From positions 1-44,001 of the forward strand of contig JAUXAL010000027.1 of the NCBI GenBank assembly GCA_030619925.1: DNA of 44,001 nucleotides, given 5' to 3'. Shown here one piece after another: positions 18,945-26,908 of this stretch. A model generated the notes under the pieces. It saw only the letters and a program-made list of their open reading frames with translations, was not told the origin of the DNA and did not search any database. The position numbers were made by a program, and so were the translations under genes. Every line of letters begins with the position of its first letter. Position 1 is the stretch's first letter. The stretch is from Phycisphaerae bacterium. Its GTDB lineage: Bacteria; Planctomycetota; Phycisphaerae; Sedimentisphaerales; Anaerobacaceae.

Positions 18945-19562
18945 TTAAAACGGCCAAATGATGTCAAGTATCGTGCCGAGCCAGCCCGGCTTGGTGTATG
19001 GTGCCGTGACACCTGTATTTTTAGTAACAATACGAAAGTCTGCAACCTGTTCGCTCTTAACCGTGTTATCAAACGCAATGTCGCTTGGCCTGACTATGCC
19101 GCTTACCTCAATGGTTTGTATATCACCTGCGATATTACGGCTGCGAGTTCCCATAATCACAAGGTTGCGATTTGGCAGAACGTCTATGACGACTACGGTG
19201 ATGAGATCCTCGAAGCTGCGTTCGTCTATGTAATCAGCCTTGCTTTTCAACCCATTGACGGATTTGGCAGTTAGACCGAACTCACCAAGGTCGGCGAAAC
19301 CGCCTACATCTCCATTAAAAGTGGTTGACCGACCAGTTTCCTTCTTAAGGTCTCTTTTTGCTTTGTTATCGATCTTACTGTCTTCAGTGATCTTAATGGT
19401 CAGGTTGTCGCCTATCTGATGAGCCACATCGTCGGCGTATAAAGCTCTCATATTCTTGCCCCTCTTGGCCCAGATGGAACCTGCTTGTGAATCTGCCATT
19501 GGCAGAACCAAGCAGAGCGCAAAAACTGTTAAGACCAGCACTAAGCCTATTCTATTGTTCAT
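18945..19562 (-). CDS. flgH: FlgH, flagellar L-ring protein, without an obvious lipobox
   Basis: Outer-membrane L-ring subunit, 205 residues. An N-terminal signal (LVLVLTVFALCLVLPMADS) is followed by GSIWAKRGKNMRALYADDVA and the canonical IGDNLTIKITEDSKIDNKAK. The C-terminal half has LPNRNLVIMGTRSRNIAGD and IVRPSDIAFDNTVKSEQVAD, as in the family. Enteric FlgH is a lipoprotein with a cysteine right after the signal. Here the only cysteine is in FALC, which is not a normal lipobox, so it may be unlipidated. It lies between flgA and flgI. Confidence 0.93.
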   Translation of the reverse strand: MNNRIGLVLVLTVFALCLVLPMADSQAGSIWAKRGKNMRALYADDVAHQIGDNLTIKITEDSKIDNKAKRDLKKETGRSTTFNGDVGGFADLGEFGLTAKSVNGLKSKADYIDERSFEDLITVVVIDVLPNRNLVIMGTRSRNIAGDIQTIEVSGIVRPSDIAFDNTVKSEQVADFRIVTKNTGVTAPYTKPGWLGTILDIIWPF

Positions 19563-19573
19563 TGTTTCTCCTT

Positions 19574-20590
19574 CTAAAAAATGGGTTCCACAGTTCCGTC
19601 TTCATTGACCCTGGCTAAGATTATTCGTTGTGAGTCTGCGTTTCGCACTTTTATATATTCACCAGCATGGGCCTCTTGCATCGTTTTTCCGATAGCTGTA
19701 ACCAGAAGCCCCGGCCTTTGGATTCGAATTACAACATTTTGATTTCGCTTAACAATAATTGGAGACTTGAGAGGGCCAACCATATGTGGACGAAGCACGG
19801 TGTTTGCCGACAGCGGGCGTTTGGCGAGCAGGCCATAGGGCGGCCTCCAATTGACAGGCTCAGGATAGTCCGATACGGTCTTTTCTATCTTGACATTCTC
19901 AGGACTGATAACCGCACCTGTGGGAATATCAGCCAGTGCTACTGCTCTGTGGCAATTGTACTTTAACCGGAAAGTTACCTCGCGCACCCCGATTCTTTTG
20001 CCGCCGGAAAGCACACCAATCTCAACCCTCGCTTGGCTTCTTGCGCTGCTTTGGACTAATCGAGGAGAGAATCTTATATCTTTGTCCATCTCGCCGATAA
20101 CGAAATCTTTGGGCGTCCGTATTGGATTCCATTGACAAACTGAAGCACCGGGAGGATTTCGTTCGAGGAAGGAACTTGCCAACGCAACAAATTCGCCGCT
20201 ACTGATAGTATGCCGTTGCTGTCTTACTGTTATTTTTTCCGCACCTTTTAATGTTACTTTCGACGTTGGGATTCCGTTGCAAGCCAATCTGCTCAGGACC
20301 ATTCGTCTGTCAATGACAATTTCCTGACCCGGTATCGAAATCTGCCCTAAGATAATTTCGCTTGCCTTGGCTGCAAGTCCGTCCTCAGGCGGATTGCCCC
20401 GGATTATGCAGACTTGGCCCAGCCTTAAGCAACTGTCTTTGATTGTAACCTCTCTCGGCAGGTAAACCTGTAGAGTAGAGTCCTTCTGTGAGTCGTTGGT
20501 TTTGTTATTCGCTGATACCCGGCAAAATTGAGCTGGCGTCACCAGACAAATTATTATGATTATGATAATGTTAATTGTTTTGCTGCTCAT
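19574..20590 (-). CDS. flgA: FlgA, P-ring assembly chaperone
   Basis: Periplasmic chaperone that helps FlgI form the P ring. 338 residues, with a signal peptide whose core is a run of seven isoleucines. The C-terminal half shows the SAF-type region (ADIPTGAVISPENVKIEKTV) and the closing repeat domain (LLVTAIGKTMQEAHAGEYIK, then KVRNADSQRIILARV) typical of FlgA. The N-terminal half holds the family's first beta domain. It is longer than the 220-residue enteric form, as in other phyla. It sits between flgG and flgH, eight to ten bases apart from each. Confidence 0.92.
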   Translation of the reverse strand: MSSKTINIIIIIIICLVTPAQFCRVSANNKTNDSQKDSTLQVYLPREVTIKDSCLRLGQVCIIRGNPPEDGLAAKASEIILGQISIPGQEIVIDRRMVLSRLACNGIPTSKVTLKGAEKITVRQQRHTISSGEFVALASSFLERNPPGASVCQWNPIRTPKDFVIGEMDKDIRFSPRLVQSSARSQARVEIGVLSGGKRIGVREVTFRLKYNCHRAVALADIPTGAVISPENVKIEKTVSDYPEPVNWRPPYGLLAKRPLSANTVLRPHMVGPLKSPIIVKRNQNVVIRIQRPGLLVTAIGKTMQEAHAGEYIKVRNADSQRIILARVNEDGTVEPIF

Positions 20591-20599
20591 TATGATTCC

Positions 20600-21385
20600 T
20601 TATGTAGCTATTTGATTTGCGGTTCGGAGCATATCATCGCCTGCCTTTATTGCGCGGGAGTTTATCTCGTATGCTCGCTGGGCGGTTATAAGGTTGATAA
20701 GTTCGGTCACCATCTGGACGTTTGATTTTTCGAGAAATCCCGACTGGATAGTGCCGAAACCACTTTCTCCCGGTGTGCCGGTCGTAGGTGTGCCGCTTGC
20801 TCCGGTCTCTGCCAAAAGATTATCTCCTTCGCTCGAAAGACCTGACGGATTGGGAAATCGGGCCAACTGGAGAGTACCTACAACCGATTGCGTCCCCGCA
20901 GAATCGGTAATGTTAACGCCTCCATCCTTGCCGATATCAATCGAGAGCGCGTCTACTGGAACGCTAATGGCCGGCTCCATGAAGTATCCGGTGGTGGTAA
21001 CTAATTGACCGTCGGCATTTATTTGCAGTGCTCCGTCGCGGGTATACCTTAAATCACCGTTCGGCAAAGTTACCTGAAAGAAGCCCTCGCCTCTGATGGC
21101 TATATCGAGTTTTCGGCCGGTATTTTGAAACTCACCGGCGCTAAAAACCTTTATCGTAGATGCGGCCCGGACGCCACTTCCTATTTCCAAACCACTGGGA
21201 GAGGTTACACCCGCAGCCACTTCTGTGCCGGCTTCGGTCATCTCGACATAAAGCAAGTCCTGAAAATTGATTTGGCTTCGCTTGAAACCTGTGGTGTTGA
21301 CGTTGGCAAGATTATTGGCGATTACGTCCACCATCATTTGTTGGGCCGTCATACCTGTCGCCGCAGTGGAAAATGCTCTTAACAT
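20600..21385 (-). CDS. flgG: FlgG, distal rod protein
   Basis: 261 residues, the usual length. The N-terminus (MLRAFSTAATGMTAQQMMVD followed by ANNLANVNTTGFKR) and C-terminus (MVTELINLITAQRAYEINSR) are diagnostic for the distal rod subunit. The start is set at 21385 because AGGAG sits about ten bases before that ATG. An upstream in-frame ATG (21415) lies inside a palindromic repeat and is not credible. Confidence 0.95.
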   Translation of the reverse strand: MLRAFSTAATGMTAQQMMVDVIANNLANVNTTGFKRSQINFQDLLYVEMTEAGTEVAAGVTSPSGLEIGSGVRAASTIKVFSAGEFQNTGRKLDIAIRGEGFFQVTLPNGDLRYTRDGALQINADGQLVTTTGYFMEPAISVPVDALSIDIGKDGGVNITDSAGTQSVVGTLQLARFPNPSGLSSEGDNLLAETGASGTPTTGTPGESGFGTIQSGFLEKSNVQMVTELINLITAQRAYEINSRAIKAGDDMLRTANQIAT

Positions 21386-21400
21386 AATATTGTTCTCCTG

Positions 21401-21427
21401 TAGGGGCAGGCCCATGTGCCTGCCCTA
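21401..21427. repeat. Palindromic element between flgF-like gene and flgG
   Basis: Arms TAGGGGCAGGC and GCCTGCCCTA around a short CCATGT loop fill the intergenic gap. The arms contain one bulge. It lies between the stop of the flgF-like gene and the flgG ribosome-binding site, so it may form a hairpin in the operon mRNA. Confidence 0.7.
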
Positions 21428-21440
21428 CCTTTGGAATTCC

Positions 21441-22175
21441 TTAGCCCATAGCTACACTCATAATACTATCGGATGCTGCCTGTGTGGCTGTAATGGACTT
21501 CATATTTGCTTCGTAGAGTCTGGCAACCATTATCATATCCACTAATTCATCTATGATCTTAACGTTGGAAGCCTCCTGGTAGCCCTGTTTTACAACTATA
21601 TTTGCGGTTGCAACCGGCACTATATTCGCGTCTGGCATCCGGTAACAGTTATCGCCGGCTGACGCAAGTTTGTCTTCGTCGTCCTGAAAGTCAACCAATC
21701 TGAATTTTCCGATAGTTGTGCCGCCGGCACTGATGCTTCCATCACTTGAGATATTCAGTTGCGAGATTCCCACATTGGTCGGTATCGTGATTGGGCCTGC
21801 CTCGCCTGCTACGATTCGTCCCTGAGAATCCACTATTTGCCCGTTTTGGTTTGTGCTGAATATGCCGTTGCGGGTGTAAAGCGGCCCTTCGGGCGTCTCT
21901 ATCACAAAAAATCCCTTGCCGTGCAAGGCGAAATCTAACGGTCGACCTGTCTCGACAGTGTTGCCCTGGGAAAAATCAAGTACCCAGTTCAATTCAACAC
22001 TCCCGGGAGAGTACGTTTCGACCGCAGCCGGTTGTTCATCGAGGATTTTTGAAAATGCGTTGCATCTCCGTTTGTATCCGACCGTGCTCACATTGGCCAG
22101 ATTGTGCGTAATTATCTCGAACTCCTGCGTTAGCGCTTCAATAGTTGTACTGACCTGATCTATAATCCCTGACAT
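21441..22175 (-). CDS. flgF: FlgF-like proximal rod protein
   Basis: 244 residues of the rod/hook family: N-terminal ITHNLANVSTVGYKRR, central GRPLDFALHGKGFFVIETPE and YTRNGIFSTNQNGQIVDSQG, and C-terminal IIDELVDMIMVARLYEANMK. It is more divergent than the neighbouring FlgG, and its position just before flgG points to FlgF. The start at 22175 is preceded by AAGGAG at seven bases, one base after the PilZ gene's stop. A longer frame to 22289 is not supported. Confidence 0.85.
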   Translation of the reverse strand: MSGIIDQVSTTIEALTQEFEIITHNLANVSTVGYKRRCNAFSKILDEQPAAVETYSPGSVELNWVLDFSQGNTVETGRPLDFALHGKGFFVIETPEGPLYTRNGIFSTNQNGQIVDSQGRIVAGEAGPITIPTNVGISQLNISSDGSISAGGTTIGKFRLVDFQDDEDKLASAGDNCYRMPDANIVPVATANIVVKQGYQEASNVKIIDELVDMIMVARLYEANMKSITATQAASDSIMSVAMG

Positions 22176-22176
22176 T

Positions 22177-23562
22177 TCAGACTCCTTGCAAAGCCGCCGG
22201 TTCCGCAGCGCTTTCCTCTGCCCCTTGCTTGTCGTCGGCAGGGGCTGAAACATCCTGACCTTCGACACTGCTTCTTGTCGAAGCTGCATTGGCGGCGCGG
22301 ATTAGCTCATTAACGTCTGAGTCGCTGAGTCCTGTCAATTCAACTGCTATTGACAGACCATTTTCTATAGCCCTGACGCGCCTGACCTCGCCGATATCTT
22401 CTACTATTTTTGAAGGTGTCGTTTTGCCCCGCCGAAGGCGGGTATTATCCTGCCCGGCGCTGCCGGGCCGCACCAAAATAGCGTGCGGCGAAGCGTCTTT
22501 TTGGTACGGGATTGAATCCTCGTCCTTTTCTTCATCCAAGCTGAATGCTACCAAAACTCTCTCGCCTGCCTTCACTTCCAGCGGGGCCTCTATACGCAGA
22601 CCAGGGCCGCCCAGCTCAGTAACAGTCGCAGGTATAAATTCCGGTAGTCCCCACTTGATGCCGGAGGCACCGGCCGAAGGCCGGTTTGATCCGGTCCAGG
22701 GCTTCGCCCTGGCCAAACTTGGCCCCAGCGTTCTTACGAATGGAAAGCGCATGATGAAGGCCGGCTTGTTTACCGGAACACGCAAAAAACGCCGGCGATT
22801 AATGAACCGTATGTTATCACTGTGATTCAAAGCCAGAATGTTACCGTTGCAGCTAACTACAGAAGTGTCGAACTCCCAGACTGAAGCGCCGAAATAATAC
22901 CGCGCGCGCCAGAACTCGCCCGGCTTACTTTCCAACGACGTTGTCAATTTGACGGTAAGTTCCATATTGTCGTTCTTTATAACGGTGGACTCAATATCAA
23001 CTAAGTCGGGGGTTTTACGGCGGGTTATATGAAGTTTTTTACCTGTGGAAATTTGTCTGCTGCTCAGCTTTCTTGATTTCGTTGGCGAGCCTATTGAGGC
23101 GGAGGTTTTTTTCTGGAAGCCAAGCTTTTCGCGCAGGAAGGACAGTTCGGTTCTTAACCATTTGCTTTTTTCGGCTCCTTGCCGGGCAAGACTTTCTTCT
23201 ATTATTTTGGCTGCTCCGTTGTTAAAAGCACTGGGCATAGTAAAAATGGCCTCGCCTCTCTTAAGTCCTGCTTTACGTGCTATCTCAAGCAGAATTTCAC
23301 GCTCGCGCTTGCTCAAACCCCTTCTTTCAGCATACTTAACAAATAACTGCTTGGTAAGCTTTCGTTCCTGTGCCGCTCGATTATAGCTGACCATCAACAG
23401 CAACACAGTCAATATGATTATGGCAGCGGTCCCTGTTAGAATAAACCATTGTTCGGTCATAAAGTCGGTACTAAAGCGGCCTGCAGCCTCCCACCGTTCC
23501 ACCGGTGTAAGTGCCAGAACAACAACATTATACCCTGCTGTGATTACAGGTGCTGTTATCAT
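22177..23562 (-). CDS. Membrane-anchored PilZ-domain protein, putative c-di-GMP flagellar brake
   Basis: 461 residues. A single membrane segment (about 39-60, WFILTGTAAIIILTVLLLMV) is followed by a basic cytoplasmic region, then a YcgR-N-like beta domain and a PilZ domain. The PilZ signs are the RRRFLRVPVNKPAFI loop, which carries the RxxxR c-di-GMP binding arginines, and the later ELGGPGLRIEAPLEV strand. Such proteins slow or bias the motor when c-di-GMP rises. Lying between flgE and flgF is unusual. The PilZ part is broken by two in-frame palindromic inserts at 22661-22712 and 22426-22510. GGAAG precedes the ATG. The function is inferred from family. Confidence 0.8.
   Translation of the reverse strand: MITAPVITAGYNVVVLALTPVERWEAAGRFSTDFMTEQWFILTGTAAIIILTVLLLMVSYNRAAQERKLTKQLFVKYAERRGLSKREREILLEIARKAGLKRGEAIFTMPSAFNNGAAKIIEESLARQGAEKSKWLRTELSFLREKLGFQKKTSASIGSPTKSRKLSSRQISTGKKLHITRRKTPDLVDIESTVIKNDNMELTVKLTTSLESKPGEFWRARYYFGASVWEFDTSVVSCNGNILALNHSDNIRFINRRRFLRVPVNKPAFIMRFPFVRTLGPSLARAKPWTGSNRPSAGASGIKWGLPEFIPATVTELGGPGLRIEAPLEVKAGERVLVAFSLDEEKDEDSIPYQKDASPHAILVRPGSAGQDNTRLRRGKTTPSKIVEDIGEVRRVRAIENGLSIAVELTGLSDSDVNELIRAANAASTRSSVEGQDVSAPADDKQGAEESAAEPAALQGV
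22426..22510. repeat. Palindromic element inserted in frame in the PilZ gene (distal)
   Basis: Three hairpins in series: CCCGCC-GAA-GGCGGG (22428-22442), GCCCGGC-GCT-GCCGGGC (22452-22468), and CCGCACCAAAA paired with TTTTTGGTACGG (22467-22510). It encodes about 28 low-complexity residues (VRPGSAGQDNTRLRRG) within the C-terminal PilZ region, with the reading frame kept open. Confidence 0.75.
22661..22712. repeat. Palindromic element inserted in frame in the PilZ gene (proximal)
   Basis: ACCGGCC-GAA-GGCCGGT (22669-22685) is followed by CCAGGGC-TTC-GCCCTGG (22696-22712). The translated insert (RAKPWTGSNRPSAGASG) falls between the first and second strands of the PilZ barrel. The frame is intact. 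Confidence 0.7.
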
Positions 23563-23580
23563 CTTAAACTTCCAAACTTA

Positions 23581-25926
23581 CTATCTGATAAGGTTGGTCA
23601 GTTCTCGCAGTATTTCATTGGCAACCCTGATGGTCCTTGCATTGGCCTGGAAGCCGTTTTGGGCATGAATCATATTGATGAACTCGGTTGCCACATCGGC
23701 GTTGGATTTCTCCAATGCCCCACCGTGAATGGCCCCGGCACCGCCGCTCAAGGCCTGCGTGGCTATTGCCCCGCCTGAGTTGGCCGAGAAGTTGAAGTAA
23801 CCACCGCCCTTGCTTTCCAGAGCTGCCGCGTTCTGGAATAACGCTATCATAAGCGTAGCAATGTTTTTCTTGATACCATTGGAGAAAACACCAATAAGGG
23901 TACCTCCACTATCGACCGAAACTGAGGAAAGGCTGCCTGCTTCATAACCATCCTGCTCTCTTGCTACCGCCGTGGAATTTCCGGCGAACTGTGTCAAGCC
24001 ATCTAACTGACCTGTAGTACCCGTGTTGACCGTCATGGTTTGTGGATTTGCGGTATCGTGTCCAAACGTTATTGTAAATTGGGCGGTATCCGTACCGGTC
24101 AAGCCGGAGAAAGAACCGTCGCTCGAAGCAAAACCGATATCTTCAATTCGCCGGTTGCCCATACTTATCGCAGTGATATCGCCGGTAATTGAGGTTAGGA
24201 CCATATCCCAGGTGTTGGCCGTATTTGTTCGAACGAATGCACCTGAGAGAACGTGTTTGCCGCCCTGAGTGTCATAAACCGTGATGTTAATGCTTTTAAC
24301 TTCTTCGCCGCCGACGGTTGCTATTTCGAAATACGCCGGCATTGTAAGTGTACCATCCCCACTCCAGGACGTAGTCAAATCAGACTTGCTGAAGCCGGCG
24401 GTGCTATCGGTTATTGTTAATTTGCCATGGACCAAAGACGCTGTCGCACCACTGCCAAGAATTCCCTGGAGACCTCGGCCTTTTATCGTTTCTGCAACCG
24501 AACCCGACGGGCTTGTTCCACCTTGCAGGCCGGTGGTATCAATCGTCAGCATGGAAACATCCGTCCCGGCCAGGTTATCCTTAAACTCAACAACAAAGGC
24601 GTCAGCCGGAAGACCAGTGGTACCACTGAGGGTGACACTCACATCATCAATGGCGGTCAATGCTTCCAACGCTGCTTCAATTTGAACGGCGGTAGCACTA
24701 TGGCCCATCGTACCAGTCGTTTCGGTGCCATAGCTCAGAGTGAATGTGCCCCCGGTTGGTGAGCCCGTAATAGTAGCCGTCTGCTTTTCGTTAATTGCCT
24801 TTGTTCCTTTTTTCGTTTCTGTGACATCAGCAGTATCACCTTGTAGGTTAGTGCTATCAGTTACCAGGTCGGCAACATCCGTCCCGGCCAGGTTACCGGT
24901 AAACTCAACAACAATTGAATCAGTCGGAAGACCACTGGTACCACTGAGGGTGACACTCACATCACCGGCACTAATAGAAGACAAACTTTCCAGCGCAGTT
25001 TCAACTTCAGCAGCAGTGGCATCATAGGCAATAGTGGCGGGCGTTCCGGTGCTCCCAAAGTCCACTGTGAATGAGCCCCCAGTAGCAACTGGAAAACTAA
25101 TTGTCTGCGTTTCGTTAGACATACCATCGTCATCGTTCAAGAACGCCAGCACATCAGCTAATGTGGTGGTCGCATCAATATCCATCGTCAGGTCGGTCTC
25201 TGGAGTGGCGCCCAAATCAGTACCATCCGGTTTATAACCGGAGAAGGTGATTGTGCCCGAGCTCAGCGTTCCGGTATATTGGTCGAGGTCTGCGATTTTT
25301 GTGTTTACCGTAGCCGTGGTGCCATTATTGGTGGTATATGCCACATTCGAGCTTAGCACGTTGATTTGTGTTGCGGGAAGTTTTGCGTCGGCGCTTAGGT
25401 TGCCGACTACTTTTATTTCGGACGTAGCATTTGCAGCCATCGCTACATCGAAAGGAACATGAATATTGCTGTTGCCGGCAGTCTGGAAACCTTCACTTAC
25501 ACCTACCGAGCCGATACGCTGAACAAGATAGCCCGATGCGGGGTCAACCAAATTCGAGTCTGCGTCAACAGCAAACGCCCCCGCGCGAGTGTACACGTCT
25601 TGCGAACCGTCACTCACCACAAAATAGCCTTGCCCTTCTACCGCCAGATCCAGCGGATTGCCCGTATTTACGAGATTGCCCTGTGCCATATTTGGAGAAA
25701 TACCGGATATGCCAACACCACTGCCCATCTGCTGAGGATTGGTACCGCCGATAGTACTCGTCGGCTGCGACGCCTTTTTTATCGTTTCGCTCAGCAATTC
25801 CGAGAAGGTTATCCTGGTCGCCTTAAAAGCGGTAGTACTGACATTGGCCAGGTTGTTGCCGGCTATATCGAGCATTTTTTGGTGGGCCTGCAGCCCGGTA
25901 ACTCCCGCTGATAATGCAAAACTCAT
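23581..25926 (-). CDS. flgE: FlgE, flagellar hook protein, enlarged by tandem modules
   Basis: Hook subunit of 781 residues, against about 400 in enterics. N-terminus AGVTGLQAHQKMLDIAGNNL and C-terminus NADVATEFINMIHAQNGFQA are canonical. Residues 200-268 (KIADLDQYTGTLSSGTITFS) and 485-523 (ATASLVHGKLTITDSTAGFS) are two halves of one module that is intact in FliD. Between them lie two tandem copies of the GGTFTLSY-type module (about residues 273-380 and 381-484). The second half also has a family FlgE region (YDTQGGKHVLSGAFVR). It follows flgD and precedes the PilZ gene. The insertions lie in the part of hook subunits that faces outward. Confidence 0.95.
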   Translation of the reverse strand: MSFALSAGVTGLQAHQKMLDIAGNNLANVSTTAFKATRITFSELLSETIKKASQPTSTIGGTNPQQMGSGVGISGISPNMAQGNLVNTGNPLDLAVEGQGYFVVSDGSQDVYTRAGAFAVDADSNLVDPASGYLVQRIGSVGVSEGFQTAGNSNIHVPFDVAMAANATSEIKVVGNLSADAKLPATQINVLSSNVAYTTNNGTTATVNTKIADLDQYTGTLSSGTITFSGYKPDGTDLGATPETDLTMDIDATTTLADVLAFLNDDDGMSNETQTISFPVATGGSFTVDFGSTGTPATIAYDATAAEVETALESLSSISAGDVSVTLSGTSGLPTDSIVVEFTGNLAGTDVADLVTDSTNLQGDTADVTETKKGTKAINEKQTATITGSPTGGTFTLSYGTETTGTMGHSATAVQIEAALEALTAIDDVSVTLSGTTGLPADAFVVEFKDNLAGTDVSMLTIDTTGLQGGTSPSGSVAETIKGRGLQGILGSGATASLVHGKLTITDSTAGFSKSDLTTSWSGDGTLTMPAYFEIATVGGEEVKSINITVYDTQGGKHVLSGAFVRTNTANTWDMVLTSITGDITAISMGNRRIEDIGFASSDGSFSGLTGTDTAQFTITFGHDTANPQTMTVNTGTTGQLDGLTQFAGNSTAVAREQDGYEAGSLSSVSVDSGGTLIGVFSNGIKKNIATLMIALFQNAAALESKGGGYFNFSANSGGAIATQALSGGAGAIHGGALEKSNADVATEFINMIHAQNGFQANARTIRVANEILRELTNLIR
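24475..25107 (-). repeat. Tandem repeat of about 320 bp inside flgE
   Basis: Two copies (25107-24784 and 24783-about 24475) encode the duplicated beta module. DNA identity is high in the middle: CGGAAGACCA and ACTGAGGGTGACACTCAC begin at equivalent positions 318 bases apart (24607 and 24925). The N-terminal ends are offset by 324 bases, so a two-codon indel separates them. This looks like a fairly recent duplication. Confidence 0.85.
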
Positions 25927-25962
25927 TTTTGTTTCTCCTTTTCTCTGATTATTTGTCTGGTT

Positions 25963-26346
25963 TTAGTTTTTGACTGATGTTACATCTTCTAAACCGATTA
26001 CATGGTTTCCTACTACCAGGAAGATCTCCCCATCAACGTTGTTGTAAACCTGCTCAACTACGCCGCTCATGATATCTCTGGTGCCTATCTCTGTTTCTCC
26101 GATGAACTCGATGTTCCTGCCTATCAACGAATGAGCATAGGTCCGCTCGACGGTGGTAAGGACCTTTGCAAAGTTAGTGTTCATTGATTCGAGCTGCTCC
26201 AGCTGTGAAAACATTGCTAACTGAGAAGCCATTTCGTTATTGTCCATCGGTTCCAGAGGGTTTTGGTTTTGCAGTTGTGCTACCAGCAGTTTCATATAAT
26301 CCGTTTGGATGCTACTTGCTGCGTTTATTGCTGATGATGAATCCAT
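25963..26346 (-). CDS. flgD: FlgD, hook cap scaffold, short form
   Basis: 127 residues. The core MKLLVAQLQNQNPLEPMDNN and SQLAMFSQLEQLESMNTNF is the FlgD N-terminal domain that caps the growing hook. The C-terminal Ig-like/FlgD domain of the longer enteric form (about 230 residues) is missing. Only a small beta segment remains (VEQVYNNVDGEIFLVVGNHV). I set the start at 26346, where GGTGG is upstream and the sigma-54 leader is 87 nt. An in-frame upstream ATG at 26505 would span the promoter. First gene of the minus-strand operon. Confidence 0.92.
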   Translation of the reverse strand: MDSSSAINAASSIQTDYMKLLVAQLQNQNPLEPMDNNEMASQLAMFSQLEQLESMNTNFAKVLTTVERTYAHSLIGRNIEFIGETEIGTRDIMSGVVEQVYNNVDGEIFLVVGNHVIGLEDVTSVKN

Positions 26347-26444
26347 AAGTTTTTCCACCTTCTTCAAAAACCAAAAACTACACAAAGTTGTTTTTGAACA
26401 ATGCTGCTCAGCACTACACCGGCACGAGCGGCAGATTAAATTTA

Positions 26445-26459
26445 GCAATTGTTGTGCCA
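26445..26459 (-). promoter_or_regulatory. Sigma-54 promoter of the flgD-flgL operon
   Basis: TGGCAC-AACAA-TTGC, a perfect match with exact spacing, followed by T. Initiation is expected near 26433. It drives the hook/rod/ring operon. Activator binding sites have not been identified. The divergent activator gene starts 540 bases away. Confidence 0.88.
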
Positions 26460-26665
26460 CGTTAGAACCATTGCCGGTTTCGCGACAGATAACTTCTTGT
26501 TGCAACCAGCGTTAGAAAAAATGAAAATATTGAAATCAGCTTTGTTAAGAGGTTCTGTCGGAGGATAAATTTTCCTATATCCCAGAAAATTCTGCCGGTT
26601 TCGGCTTGATGTTTGCGCCGGATATTCCTGCAATTTTGTTTTGCGTCGACTGTGTGGCACCAAAA

Positions 26666-26908
26666 GTCCTATAAGATGGACCTTGTGTTCATCAAGTGAC
26701 ATTGAGAGGTCCCATAAAATGACGCTGCCTAACCAAGTTGATTAGGTGACCCTAAGAAGTCCTATAAGAAATGCCGCTGTCTCACTATGAACTTGGCTTT
26801 TCAATTCTGCTTTTTGGTTTTGCCAAAGTGTCCTATAAAACTATCAAACAAAGTCAATGCATCTTTAGCTCTAACAAAATCAGTGACATTATTGGCCGGT
26901 CCCATAAA
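26666..26908 (+). repeat. Five direct copies of GTCC(T/C)ATAA(G/A)
   Basis: Copies start at 26666, 26709, 26759, 26830 and 26899, all on the plus strand, separated by 43, 50, 71 and 69 bases. Each is followed by A/G-rich sequence. They may be binding sites for a regulator of the divergent genes, or remnants of an interspersed repeat family. The spacing does not follow a fixed helical phase. Confidence 0.6.

Noticed and set aside
21386-21415. Upstream start for FlgG
   Set aside because: The codons come from a palindromic repeat, and the ATG at 21385 has an AGGAG at the right distance.
26347-26505. Longer FlgD start at 26505
   Set aside because: It would start upstream of, and translate through, the perfect sigma-54 promoter. 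The extra 53 residues are cysteine-rich and unlike FlgD.
26666-26908. CRISPR-like array of GTCCYATAAR
   Set aside because: Units are only 10 bases, spacers vary from 33 to 61 bases, and no cas genes are present.
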